Shown: piece by piece, positions 32,965 to 40,988 of the stretch
Layout: the number at the start of each line of letters is the position of its first letter
Position numbering within the stretch: position 1 is the stretch's first letter
Origin: Pseudonocardia lacus
GTDB lineage: Bacteria > Actinomycetota > Actinomycetes > Mycobacteriales > Pseudonocardiaceae
NCBI RefSeq assembly: GCF_018531445.1
Contig: NZ_JAHDTH010000037.1
Coordinates: 1-46,975, forward strand
Direction of reading: 5' to 3'
DNA length: 46,975 bases
The notes under the pieces: generated by a model
The model's database searches: none
Told to the model about the DNA's origin: nothing
Seen by the model: only the letters and a program-made list of their open reading frames with translations
Program-made: the position numbers and the translations under genes

Positions 32965-34767
32965 TCAGGGCTGGAACTTGCGCCACAGCCAGCCGGTGGC
33001 CACCCGCTTCCCGGTCCGGACGTAGGAGGCCGAGCCCTCGACCAGCATCGTGCTGTCCAGGCCCCGGCGGGCGGCGGGCGGCCCGACCAGGAGCAGCTCG
33101 TCGTCCGGTTCCAGGACGAAGTCGTCGTCGGGGGTCAGCTCGCACCGGTCGCCCCGCAGCACCAGCAGCACCACCGCGTCCAGCCGCCGCTCGCGCTCGT
33201 CGGGGTCGCGCAGGACCGCGCCGATGGGGGCCTCCCCGGAGCGCAGCCAGTCCTGCAGCGCAGGCGCCTCGCTCCGGTCGAGGCGGACCTTCCACAGCGG
33301 GGCCAGCCGCTTGCCGCACAGCTCGGTCAGCCGGTCGACCACCCCGGCCGCCCAGTCGTCGCCGCGAGTGGGCACCTCCTGCACGAACCGCCACAGCAGC
33401 GGCGTGCTGAGCTGGGCGTACACCTCGTGCGCCACCAGCTCCGGTGGCACCAGCAGCGCGTCGGTCTCCATCGCGGCGAACAGCGGGGAGCTGGCCGGGC
33501 GGTTCTGCCGGGCGGCCACGAACACGTCCGGGTTCAGCCGGCGCGCCGCGGCGATCATGGACAGGTTGCTGGCGTCGTTGTCGACCCCGGCGACGAACCC
33601 CGCGGCGTCGGCGACGCCGGCCCGTTCCAGCACGTCGGGGTCGGCGCCGTCGCCGAGGACGCCGCCGGGCGTGTCCTCGGAGCGCGTCTCGACGACGGTG
33701 ACCTCGATGCCCTCGCGCTGCAGGTCGGCGACCAGCTCGCGGCCGAACCGGCCGTACCCGCAGACCACCCAGCGCCCGTCGGGCGGCGGGTGCCCCCGGG
33801 TCGGGAGCGTCGCGCCCGGCCCGCTCTCCAGCCAGGTGATCAGCTGGTAAGACGCGGGGGCGCGGATGCCCAGCCCGAGGTGCTCGCCGAAGCGGTCGAA
33901 CGGGTCGACGACGGTGGGGGTGCCGAAGGCCCGCATGCGCTCGGCGATGGACGCCGACGTGGTGCGGGCGATGACCTGCAGGTCGGGGCGCAGCAGCGCG
34001 GCGGTCATGGTGACGGTCAGGTTGGCCTCGTCGTCGTTGGTGATCGCCAGCACGGCGTGGCAGCCGGGGTTGGCGAGCCCGGCGACGCCGAGGTGGGCGG
34101 GGTCGCGGGCGTCGGCGACCAGCCCGGGCACGTCGGCGTGGTAGCTGCCCAGCTCCAGCGACTCGATCCGCTCCGGATCGATGTCGATCACCACGACGCG
34201 CTTGCCCAGCTCGTCGAACGCCCGGCTGAGCAGCTCCCCGGTGCGCCCGTGCCCGACGACGAGCAGGAACGGCTCGCGCAGCCGCTTGACCTTGCGGGTG
34301 AAGTGCTGCAGGGCCAGCGCCTGGCGGAACGCGCGGTCCTGCAGCAGGGACAGCAGCGAGCCGATGGCGTAGGCCCAGCCGATCACCGTCAGGTAGATCG
34401 AGACGGTGACCCAGAGCCGCTGCGCGGCGGTGAACGGGTGGGGCAGTTCGCCGAACCCGATGGTCGAGGCCGTGTAGCTCATGAAGTAGAAGGCGTCGAA
34501 GAACGTCATCCGGGTGGGCTGGCCGGTCGCCGGGTCCTGCCCCGGCACCAGCGTCAGCCCGAACACGCTCACCGCGAAGATCAGGATCAGCACGATCAGC
34601 GGCGCGCGCATCCGGCGCAGCACCAGGAAGATCGTCGCCTCGGCCTGGACCTCGGACGCGCGCGGGATGCGCCTGCGCAGCCGCCTGCTCAGCCGGGAGG
34701 GGCGGCGCTCGTCCTCGGTCTCCTGCCCGAGCAGCCGCAACCAGAAGTCGAGCAGCGGGTTGGCCAC
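32965..34767 (-). CDS. Potassium channel with two RCK (TrkA-N/TrkA-C) units
   Basis: A 600-residue membrane protein. Two transmembrane helices (~56-75 and ~118-140) flank a pore loop with the filter TIGFGE (102-107; the canonical version is TVGYGD). A first RCK/TrkA-N Rossmann unit starts at ~167 (FLLVVGHGRTGELL, nucleotide-binding GHGRTG 172-177), and a second at ~335 (WVVCGYGRFGREL). A TrkA-C-like domain ends the protein (LTPDDDFVLEPDDELLLVGP). It would conduct K+ or another monovalent cation, gated by a bound nucleotide or ion. GTG start at 34767; the preceding gene's stop is 2 bases upstream, so the pair is cotranscribed with the DUF6394 gene. Confidence 0.93.
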   Translation of the reverse strand: MANPLLDFWLRLLGQETEDERRPSRLSRRLRRRIPRASEVQAEATIFLVLRRMRAPLIVLILIFAVSVFGLTLVPGQDPATGQPTRMTFFDAFYFMSYTASTIGFGELPHPFTAAQRLWVTVSIYLTVIGWAYAIGSLLSLLQDRAFRQALALQHFTRKVKRLREPFLLVVGHGRTGELLSRAFDELGKRVVVIDIDPERIESLELGSYHADVPGLVADARDPAHLGVAGLANPGCHAVLAITNDDEANLTVTMTAALLRPDLQVIARTTSASIAERMRAFGTPTVVDPFDRFGEHLGLGIRAPASYQLITWLESGPGATLPTRGHPPPDGRWVVCGYGRFGRELVADLQREGIEVTVVETRSEDTPGGVLGDGADPDVLERAGVADAAGFVAGVDNDASNLSMIAAARRLNPDVFVAARQNRPASSPLFAAMETDALLVPPELVAHEVYAQLSTPLLWRFVQEVPTRGDDWAAGVVDRLTELCGKRLAPLWKVRLDRSEAPALQDWLRSGEAPIGAVLRDPDERERRLDAVVLLVLRGDRCELTPDDDFVLEPDDELLLVGPPAARRGLDSTMLVEGSASYVRTGKRVATGWLWRKFQP

Positions 34768-34769
34768 GG

Positions 34770-35156
34770 CTACCGGCGGTGGTAGGTCACGGTCTCGACG
34801 ACGAGCAGGACGACCGAGACGGCGTTGGCCAGCAGCGCGCCCCCCGACAGCGAGACCACGCTGGCCGTCGCCGCGGGCGTCATCCCCTCGACCGAGATGT
34901 GCGCGGCGTAGGTCCAGGCGAGCGCAGCCGCGCCCAGCTGCAGGTCGGCGACCAGGCTGGTGGCCAGGTGCACCGCGCCGATCTGCGTGCGGTCGCCGAA
35001 CTTCAGCACCGTCGCGACCAGGCTGACCACGAGCGCGGCGAACAGCTCGTAGGGGTTGTGCAGGTCGGGGTCGCCGATGTCGCCGATGAAGAAGCCGAAG
35101 TTCAAGGTGGCGGCCAGCAGCACGAAGAAGCCGAAGACCACCTTCTCCAGGTTCAT
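34770..35156 (-). CDS. DUF6394-type membrane protein
   Basis: A 128-residue protein with three to four membrane segments: MNLEKVVFGFFVLLAATLNF, YELFAALVVSLVATVLKFGD, LVADLQLGAAALAWTY and LANAVSVVLLVVETV. The sequence FGFFIGDIGDPDLHNPYELF and the FGDRTQIGAVHLATSLVADL stretch recall DUF6394. It is followed 2 bases later by the K+ channel gene, and such pairing suggests it is a channel partner. No ribosome site is strong; ATG 35156 matches the usual family start MNLEKVVFG. Its role is unknown; physical association with the channel is inference from the tight gene order. Confidence 0.8.
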   Translation of the reverse strand: MNLEKVVFGFFVLLAATLNFGFFIGDIGDPDLHNPYELFAALVVSLVATVLKFGDRTQIGAVHLATSLVADLQLGAAALAWTYAAHISVEGMTPAATASVVSLSGGALLANAVSVVLLVVETVTYHRR

Positions 35157-35273
35157 CCGCGCCCCCGCGACCCGCTGCAGTGAGAGGCGAAGGATCTCAC
35201 GCAGGCCGGCGCGCCGCTGATCGACAGCCCGTTCACCGCGCGTAGCCGACCGGCGGAACGGGCACTCGGCCGC

Positions 35274-36020
35274 GTGACCCAGCACACCGACGAGACCGCT
35301 CCCCCGCGCCGGCCCGCGCCGGCGCGGCGCGGCGAGCTCGCCCCCGTCGCAAAGCGCGCCGGCCTGCAGATGGCGTTCGGCACGGGGCTGTTCGTCCTGC
35401 TCCTCGGCCTCGGCTTCCTGATCACCGCCACCCCGTTCGGCGCCACGGTCGACCAAGCCGACCTCGGGATGCTGCGCTGGCTGGGCGAGCGGCGCACCCC
35501 CGGCGTCGACGCCGTCTCCGCGGTGCTCAGCGACCTCGCCTCGACGACGACCGTGCTGGTCGCGGGGCTGGTGGTGGCGGTCGTCGCGGCACTGCTGCTG
35601 CGGCACTGGTGGCCGTTCGCGCTGATGGCGGTCGCGCTGCTCGGCGAGCTGGCGCTGTTCCTGAGCTCGGCGACCGTCGTCGGACGTCCCCGCCCCGACG
35701 TGCAGCACCTCGACGCCGCGCTCCCGCCGACGTCCAGCTTCCCGTCCGGGCACACCGCGGCGGCGGTCTGCCTGTACGGCGGGCTGGCCGCGATCGTGCT
35801 GCTGGTGACCCGGGCGTGGTGGCGCTGGCTGGTCGTCGCGCTGGCGGTGCTCGTGGTGCTGGCCGTGGCGTTCGGTCGCCTCTACCGGGGCGCGCACAAC
35901 CCGTCCGACGTGCTGGGCGGTCTGCTGCTCGCCCTCCCCTGGCTCTACGCCACCACGCTCACCGTCGCGCCGGCTGCGCGTGGTCAGCGCGCGATTGCCC
36001 GCGATCACCCGAAGGAGTAG
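35274..36020 (+). CDS. PAP2-family membrane phosphatase
   Basis: A 248-residue integral membrane protein of the type 2 phosphatidic-acid-phosphatase superfamily with about six membrane segments. The tripartite signature is present: VVGRPRP (137-141 region; motif 1 shortened to the RP part), SFPSGH (155-160) and GRLYRGAHNPSDVLGG, giving R202, H208 and D212 as catalytic residues. Substrates in the family are phosphatidate, undecaprenyl-pyrophosphate or similar isoprenoid phosphates, hydrolysed at the outer face of the membrane. GTG 35274 starts a basic, Pro-rich N-terminal tail. Divergent from the DUF6394/channel operon with 117 bp between. The substrate is not determinable. Confidence 0.92.
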   Translation: MTQHTDETAPPRRPAPARRGELAPVAKRAGLQMAFGTGLFVLLLGLGFLITATPFGATVDQADLGMLRWLGERRTPGVDAVSAVLSDLASTTTVLVAGLVVAVVAALLLRHWWPFALMAVALLGELALFLSSATVVGRPRPDVQHLDAALPPTSSFPSGHTAAAVCLYGGLAAIVLLVTRAWWRWLVVALAVLVVLAVAFGRLYRGAHNPSDVLGGLLLALPWLYATTLTVAPAARGQRAIARDHPKE

Positions 36021-36138
36021 CGAAGTCGCCCGTCCGGCCTCAGCCCGTGGCCGGGTCGGACGCCGATCACCCGCTCCGGATCCCGGCGGTGCCCTGCCGA
36101 CCGTAGAGGTGCTCGGAGGTCCGCCCACCCGGGGCGCG

Positions 36139-36903
36139 TCAGGACACCGGCGGCGTCCCGCCGGGTTGAGGACCGCGCCACGGCGGCCCGGCGTTGCCGG
36201 CGACGATGTCCCGGGCGAGCGCGGTCAGGCCGAGGTTGCGGGCGCGGGCGAGGCCGCGCATGACGTCGAAGGCACCGCCGGGGTCCAGTCCGGTGCGTTC
36301 GGCCAGGATCCCCTTGGCCTGCTCGATGACCGCCCGGCTGGTCAGCGCGGTCTGCAGCTGCTCGATGACCAGGAACTGGTGGTGCAGGGCGCGCTGGTGC
36401 AGCAGGACGATGGTGGCGAGGTCGGTCAGCGAGCGCAGGATGCGCGCGGTCGACGGATCGAGCCGGCCGGCGGCGGTGGTGAACAGGGTCACCGCCCCGA
36501 TGACCCGATCCCTGCGGTGCATCGGGATCGCGTGCACCGCGCCGAAGCCGGCCAGCCGGCAGGCGGGCGCGAACCGCGGCCAGCGCCCCCTCACCCCGAC
36601 GACGTCGCCGACGTCGGCCACGTCGTCGACCTCGACGACCTGCCCCGACCGGTGGCAGTCGACACCCGGACCCTCCTCCGCGCTGAGCTGGAGCTCCCCC
36701 AGCTCCCGGACCCGGTCGCCGGCGGCGGCCGGCGCCTCCAGCCGGCCGGTCGTGTCGGCCAGCAGCAGCCCCGCCCCGTCCACCCCGCCCAGCCGCACGT
36801 AGTGGCCGCACAGCCGCTGGAAGAACTCGCCGGTGACGAACGAGACGTCGTCCACGTCGGCGAGCTGGGCGAACGCCTCGGCCAGCGACTCCTGGTCGTT
36901 CAC
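36139..36903 (-). CDS. GAF-ANTAR regulator 1 (last of three)
   Basis: A 254-residue protein with an N-terminal GAF sensor (~20-165; GVDGAGLLLADTTGRLE, EGPGVDCHRSG, GAVHAIPMHRRDRVIGAVTL) and a C-terminal ANTAR RNA-binding three-helix domain (~175-235; LQTALTSRAVIEQAKGILAE, GGAFDVMRGLARARNLGLTA). ANTAR proteins bind paired hexaloop RNA hairpins and act as antiterminators. Its GTG overlaps the stop of the next upstream gene (GTGA), so the two are translated together. Compared with its neighbours it has a longer loop in GAF (EVDDVADVGDVVGVRGRW). No ANTAR target hairpin pair is apparent nearby. Confidence 0.9.
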   Translation of the reverse strand: MNDQESLAEAFAQLADVDDVSFVTGEFFQRLCGHYVRLGGVDGAGLLLADTTGRLEAPAAAGDRVRELGELQLSAEEGPGVDCHRSGQVVEVDDVADVGDVVGVRGRWPRFAPACRLAGFGAVHAIPMHRRDRVIGAVTLFTTAAGRLDPSTARILRSLTDLATIVLLHQRALHHQFLVIEQLQTALTSRAVIEQAKGILAERTGLDPGGAFDVMRGLARARNLGLTALARDIVAGNAGPPWRGPQPGGTPPVS

Positions 36904-37682
36904 CGACCCCGCCGCCCGTGCTCGGACGGTGCCGGATCCGGACCGCGGCGAGCGGCGAGCAGCGCCTTCCGGTCGACCTCGCGGGCCACCACCGCCCGCG
37001 CCACGTCGGCCAGCCGCAGGTTCCGCTCCCGGGCGTAGCGGCGCAGGACGTCGAACGCGGCGTCCATCCCCAGGTCGAGCAGCTGCGCGACGACCCCCTT
37101 GGCCTGTTCGATGGCCACCCGGCTGTTCAGGGCCACCTGCAGCTGCTCGGCGAGCACCTCGCCACGGCGGATGGCCTGCTCCTGCAGGATGCCGATGGTC
37201 GCCACATCGGCCAGCGCCTGCCCCAGGGCCAGGTCGGGAGCCGGCAGCGGCCCGGGTGCGCCGCGGAACAGGTTCAGCGCGCCGATGGCCTCCCCACGCA
37301 GCCGCAGCGGCAGCGCGTGCACCGAGCGGAACGCCCCGATGTCTGCGACGGCCGCGGAGAACGTCGGCCATCGGGTCGCGGTGTCGGCCAGGTCGGCCAC
37401 GCTCACCGGGGCCGCGGTGCGGTAGCACTCCAGGCACGGGCCCTCGTCGGCCTGCAGCTGCAGCAGCTCCATCAGCTCGGCGTCCTCGCTGGTGGCCGCG
37501 ACGACCCGCAGCTCGCGGCGGGAGTCGCCGAGCAGCAGCCCGGCCGCGTCCACGTCCAGCAGCGTCGTGCAGTGGTCGACGAGCTGGTCGAGCAGGGCGA
37601 TGACGTCGTAGTCGGCGACGAGGGTGTCGGCGAGCGCCACGAAGGCCCGGCTCAGCTGCTGCTCCCGCTCCGATCCGCGCAT
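36900..37682 (-). CDS. GAF-ANTAR regulator 2
   Basis: A 260-residue GAF-ANTAR protein. GAF ~20-165 (LLDVDAAGLLLGDSRRELRV, ADEGPCLECYRTAAPVSVAD, SVHALPLRLRGEAIGALNLF); the cysteine pair in CLECYR lies in the ligand pocket and is typical of this actinobacterial subgroup, where redox sensing has been proposed. ANTAR ~180-240 (LQVALNSRVAIEQAKGVVAQ, DAAFDVLRRYARERNLRLAD). ATG 37682 has GGAGG 8 bases upstream. It overlaps gene 1 by four bases and lies 35 bases after gene 3 (37718-38494), so the three form one probable operon read leftwards. Signal and RNA targets unknown. Confidence 0.92.
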   Translation of the reverse strand: MRGSEREQQLSRAFVALADTLVADYDVIALLDQLVDHCTTLLDVDAAGLLLGDSRRELRVVAATSEDAELMELLQLQADEGPCLECYRTAAPVSVADLADTATRWPTFSAAVADIGAFRSVHALPLRLRGEAIGALNLFRGAPGPLPAPDLALGQALADVATIGILQEQAIRRGEVLAEQLQVALNSRVAIEQAKGVVAQLLDLGMDAAFDVLRRYARERNLRLADVARAVVAREVDRKALLAARRGPDPAPSEHGRRGR

Positions 37683-37717
37683 GACAGTGCCTCCTTCGTC
37701 GGCGGTGCCCCGCCGCG

Positions 37718-38494
37718 TCACATCATGTCCTCGGTGAACACGAGTCGTCGGGCGACGACGTCGCGGGCGACCTCGATGAGCAGCCGCTGGTGGACGAACG
37801 CGTGAGCGCGCATCCTGGCCAGCGCGTCCTCCGCGCTCACCGCCAGCTGCACCAGGACCATCCCGGTGGCCTGGTGGATCTCCGCCCGGCTCCCCAGCGC
37901 GTGGTCGAGCCACCCGCCGAACCGGTTGTCCGGGTCGGTGCGCTGGTCGAGCAGCATCAGCGCCGCGGTGTCGGCCGCGGCCAGCGCGTCGAGGCGCTCG
38001 GCCTCGCTCAGGGCTCCGGGGACGGCCCGGTAGAGGTCCAGCACCCCGAGGTTGATCGCACCCCACTGCAGCGGCAGCGCGAACAGCGCCGCGACCGCGG
38101 TCTGCTCACCGACCGCCGCGGCGAAGAGGGGCCAGCGCGTGGTCCGCGTGCAGTGGTGCAGGTCGGGGACCAGTACCGGCGCCCCGGTCCGCGCGGCCTC
38201 CATGCAGGCGCCCTCGTTGAGCGTGAACTGCAGCTCCTCCAACCGCTCGGCGACCGGGTCGGTGGCCCACAGCGTCTGCCGCGCCTCGGTGGCCGTGAGC
38301 AGCGACAGCGCCGCCCCGTCGACGCCGAGCCCGCGCACGCAGGCCTGGCAGATCCGGGCGGCCAGGGCCTTGTCGTCGGTACCGTCGCGGACGACGCCGA
38401 GCAGCTCTGTGGTGACCGGCCCCAGCTCACCCATGACCGGCCGTCCGGTCGGCGGGTCGGGGGGTGATGGGCCGTTCGGGTCGCGCGTCGTCAT
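37718..38494 (-). CDS. GAF-ANTAR regulator 3 (first of three)
   Basis: A 258-residue protein. GAF ~40-185 (GLGVDGAALSLLTATEARQT, NEGACMEAARTGAPVLVPDL, FALPLQWGAINLGVLDLYRA) and ANTAR ~205-255 (LGSRAEIHQATGMVLVQLAV, EDALARMRAHAFVHQRLLIE). The HQATGM sequence replaces the EQAKG of the other two, a recognised ANTAR variant. I start at ATG 38494 (MTTRDPNGP), although no strong ribosome site is present and ATG at 38434 (MGELGPV) is possible. First gene of the three-gene leftward set; it is divergent from the desaturase, with 222 bp between the two starts. Confidence 0.9.
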   Translation of the reverse strand: MTTRDPNGPSPPDPPTGRPVMGELGPVTTELLGVVRDGTDDKALAARICQACVRGLGVDGAALSLLTATEARQTLWATDPVAERLEELQFTLNEGACMEAARTGAPVLVPDLHHCTRTTRWPLFAAAVGEQTAVAALFALPLQWGAINLGVLDLYRAVPGALSEAERLDALAAADTAALMLLDQRTDPDNRFGGWLDHALGSRAEIHQATGMVLVQLAVSAEDALARMRAHAFVHQRLLIEVARDVVARRLVFTEDMM

Positions 38495-38716
38495 GATCGG
38501 GGAACCCGTCTCATCAACCGCTCTCGGCGACGATCGGATCGGCACCCGGTGACGGCGATACTACGCACAGCCAGGCGGGGTGCGACCGGCCTCGCGGGAG
38601 GTCCGAGCGCCAGCGGGACCAGCACCGATCCGCTACTGTGGCGGGTACCGCGATTCCCGCGATATGGCTCCGCTCGAGACCCCGGTGCGCCATGAGGTGC
38701 AACGAGGAGATCCCGA

Positions 38717-39769
38717 TTGGTCCAGACGTCCCCCGTCACGGCGTGCGAGAAGTCGGCCGCGGAGCCCGTGGCCGCGAGCACCGACTTCGCCGACCTCTCC
38801 CGGACGATCAAGCAGGCCGGGTTGCTCGACCGGCGCCTGGGCGACTACGCGCTGCGCGTGGCCCTCACACTGGTCGCCTTCGCCGCCGCGTGGGCGCTCT
38901 TCGGCTACCTCGGCGACAGTTGGTGGCAGGTCGGAACGGCGGCGTTGCTGGCCGTGGCCGGCACGCACGTGGCGTTCATCGGCCACGACGCCGGGCACAA
39001 GCAGATCTTCCGTGGGCGCCGGGCGAACGACGCCGTCGGCCTGCTGCACGGGAGCCTGATCGGGATCAGCTACGGCTGGTGGGTCGGCAAGCACAACCGC
39101 CACCACGCCAACCCCAACCACGAGGACGACGACCCCGACCTCGACCTGCCGATCCTGGCCTTCAGCGAGCGCCAGCGCCGGTCCCGCCGGGGCCTGGCCC
39201 GCTGGACGTCGGCCCACCAGGCGTACCTGTTCGTGCCGCTGCTGCTGCTGGAGGGCTTCAACCTGCACTGGAGCAGCGCGCTGGCCGTGTGGAAGGGGGA
39301 GACGAAGCGCCGCGGTCTGGAAGCGGTGCTGCTGGCCGCGCATACCGGCGCCTACCTCGCCGCGGTGTTCCTCGTGCTCTCCCCGGGCCGGGCCGTCGTG
39401 TTCATCGCGGTCCACCAGGGGCTGTGGGGCCTGTACATGGGCCTGTCGTTCGCCCCGAACCACAAGGGCATGCCCACCACCAGCGGGTCCGACGGCTGGG
39501 ACTTCCTGCGCAAGCAGGTGCTGACCTCCCGCGACGTCCGCGGCGGGCCGTGGGTCGACTTCGCGCTGGGCGGGCTCAACTACCAGATCGAGCACCACCT
39601 GTTCCCCAGCATGCCCCGCTCCAGCCTGCGCCGCGCGCAGCCGCTCGTGCAGGCGTTCTGCGCCGAGCGCGCCATCCCGTACGCGCAGTCCGGGCTGCTG
39701 GCCTCCTACCGGGACGTCCTGCGGCACCTGCACGAGGTCGGCGCGCCGTTGCGCACCGCTCGGCGCTGA
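38717..39769 (+). CDS. Membrane fatty acid desaturase
   Basis: A 350-residue di-iron acyl desaturase. The three histidine boxes are HDAGH (90-94), HNRHH (126-130) and QIEHH (290-294); the Q at the start of box 3 is typical of front-end/delta-6-like and linoleoyl-CoA-type enzymes. Membrane helices occupy ~45-85, 105-123, 170-190 and 205-245. It inserts a cis double bond in a long acyl chain at the membrane, with electrons from a ferredoxin or rubredoxin not encoded here. The start is TTG at 38717, preceded by GAGGAGA; no ATG or GTG fits the conserved start better. The position of the double bond cannot be read from the sequence. Confidence 0.93.
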   Translation: MVQTSPVTACEKSAAEPVAASTDFADLSRTIKQAGLLDRRLGDYALRVALTLVAFAAAWALFGYLGDSWWQVGTAALLAVAGTHVAFIGHDAGHKQIFRGRRANDAVGLLHGSLIGISYGWWVGKHNRHHANPNHEDDDPDLDLPILAFSERQRRSRRGLARWTSAHQAYLFVPLLLLEGFNLHWSSALAVWKGETKRRGLEAVLLAAHTGAYLAAVFLVLSPGRAVVFIAVHQGLWGLYMGLSFAPNHKGMPTTSGSDGWDFLRKQVLTSRDVRGGPWVDFALGGLNYQIEHHLFPSMPRSSLRRAQPLVQAFCAERAIPYAQSGLLASYRDVLRHLHEVGAPLRTARR

Positions 39770-39837
39770 GGGCCGGCCCACCCGCCGCTACCGGCCACCC
39801 ACCCTTCCCCGCGAAAGTCCGGTCAGGAGCAGAACCG

Positions 39838-40038
39838 ATGCGCAGGACCCACATGACGCCGTCGACCGCCTTGTCCCCCACCACGCACACCCACCTCGCC
39901 TGCTCGGCCTGCGCACACGACTGGGGCGCGCACGACCCGATCGGGGTGCGGTTCTGCTCGGCCACGATCACCGCGGGGCTGGACCGCGGGTGCGTCTGCG
40001 TCGACGAGGTGGCGCTCTTCGGCGCCCAGCCCCGCTGA
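39838..40038 (+). CDS. 66-residue Cys-rich microprotein
   Basis: A small protein with AGGAG before ATG 39838. Residues 20-54 carry LACSACAHDWGAHDPIGVRF, then CSATITAGLDRGCVC: five cysteines (22, 25, 40, 52, 54) and two histidines (27, 32) arranged as CxxCxH...H...C...CxC. That is a plausible zinc-ribbon-like site. Similar short proteins with CxxCxHDWxxHD and RGCxC occur in actinomycetes to my recollection, but no function is known. It lies 68 bases after the desaturase and might be cotranscribed. The run of bases between it and 40269 contains only weak hairpins, e.g. CCGCGGCT 40134-40141 with AGCCGCGG 40150-40157. Confidence 0.75.
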   Translation: MRRTHMTPSTALSPTTHTHLACSACAHDWGAHDPIGVRFCSATITAGLDRGCVCVDEVALFGAQPR

Positions 40039-40220
40039 TCCCCTCACCCCTGTCGACCCTCCGTTCCTGATCGGACCACGGGCGTCGTCCGGATCGTGGA
40101 CCGGCCGGAGTCCCGCCGGGACCGTGCGGGAGTCCGCGGCTCGAGCGTCAGCCGCGGGCGGTCGTGCTGGGTGGGGGATGGCGACGCGACGAGGTCGGCT
40201 GTCGACGAATCCGGATGATC

Positions 40221-40237
40221 ACTTACCGACTGTCAGC
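40221..40237. promoter_or_regulatory. ACTTAC...TGTCAGC element upstream of the TetR gene
   Basis: ACTTACCGACTGTCAGC lies 33-49 bases before ATG 40270. The same two blocks, ACTTAC and TGTCAGC, with one extra base between them, form the dyad upstream of the GH3 gene at 46631. It may be an autoregulatory site for the TetR protein. Confidence 0.35.
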
Positions 40238-40269
40238 CGAGGCCGGTGGGACCATGACAGAGTGAGCGC

Positions 40270-40920
40270 ATGAGTGACGGTCCGGGGATCTCGCCGGACA
40301 CCGCCGAACGGCCGGCCCCCCGGCTCAGCGCCCGAGCCCTGCGGCGCCGCGGCGAGATCCTGCGCGCCGCGCACGAGGTGTTCACCACCAGGGGGTTCCG
40401 CAACGGCTCGCTCGGCGAGATCGCCGACCGGGTCGGCATCACCCACCAGGGGATCCTGCACTACTTCGGCAGCAAGGAGCAGCTGCTCGTCGAGGTGCTG
40501 CGCGACCGCGACGCCGGCGGCCGGCTGGAGTTCGAGGACGCCGAGCGCCCGCAGGGCGTCGACTTCCTGCAGCACGTGCTGAGCACCGTGGAGAAGAACG
40601 TCTCGCGCACCGGGATCGTGCAGGCCTACACCGTGCTGTCGGCCGAGTCGGTCACCGAGGGGCACCCCGCCCAGGGCTGGTTCCGCGACCGGTTCGACGG
40701 GCTGCGCGCCGAGCTGGCCGAGGCGCTGCGGATCGCCTGCGGGGCCCACGCCCCCTCGGCCGAGCAGCTCGACCGGGCCGCCTCCGCGCTGATCGCGGTG
40801 ATGGACGGGCTGCAGGTGCAGTGGCTGCTCGACCCGGGCTCGGTCGACATGCCCGCCGTGGTGCGGATGACGGTCGACGCGCTGCTGCGCTCGTGGGGGT
40901 GCCCGCCGCTGACGCCCTGA
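40270..40920 (+). CDS. TetR-family transcriptional regulator
   Basis: A 216-residue TetR protein. The helix-turn-helix (residues ~20-70) reads LRRRGEILRAAHEVFTTRGF, SLGEIADRVGITHQGILHYF, then GSKEQLLVEVL. The C-terminal region (GVDFLQHVLSTVEKNVSRTG, LSAESVTEGHPAQGWFRDRF) belongs to the TetR_C subgroup that is often found next to glycoside hydrolase genes in actinomycetes, to my recollection. A repeated ACTTAC/TGTCAGC element before this gene and before the GH3 beta-glucosidase (46567) supports that link, though the two genes are 6 kb apart. ATG 40270 has only a weak ribosome site (GTGAG). Confidence 0.9.
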   Translation: MSDGPGISPDTAERPAPRLSARALRRRGEILRAAHEVFTTRGFRNGSLGEIADRVGITHQGILHYFGSKEQLLVEVLRDRDAGGRLEFEDAERPQGVDFLQHVLSTVEKNVSRTGIVQAYTVLSAESVTEGHPAQGWFRDRFDGLRAELAEALRIACGAHAPSAEQLDRAASALIAVMDGLQVQWLLDPGSVDMPAVVRMTVDALLRSWGCPPLTP

Positions 40921-40988
40921 CGGTCGTGGCGGCGCTACGGTGTCGCGCAACGCCCCGTCACCGACGCGTCACCCGGGAGGTCGTCGTC

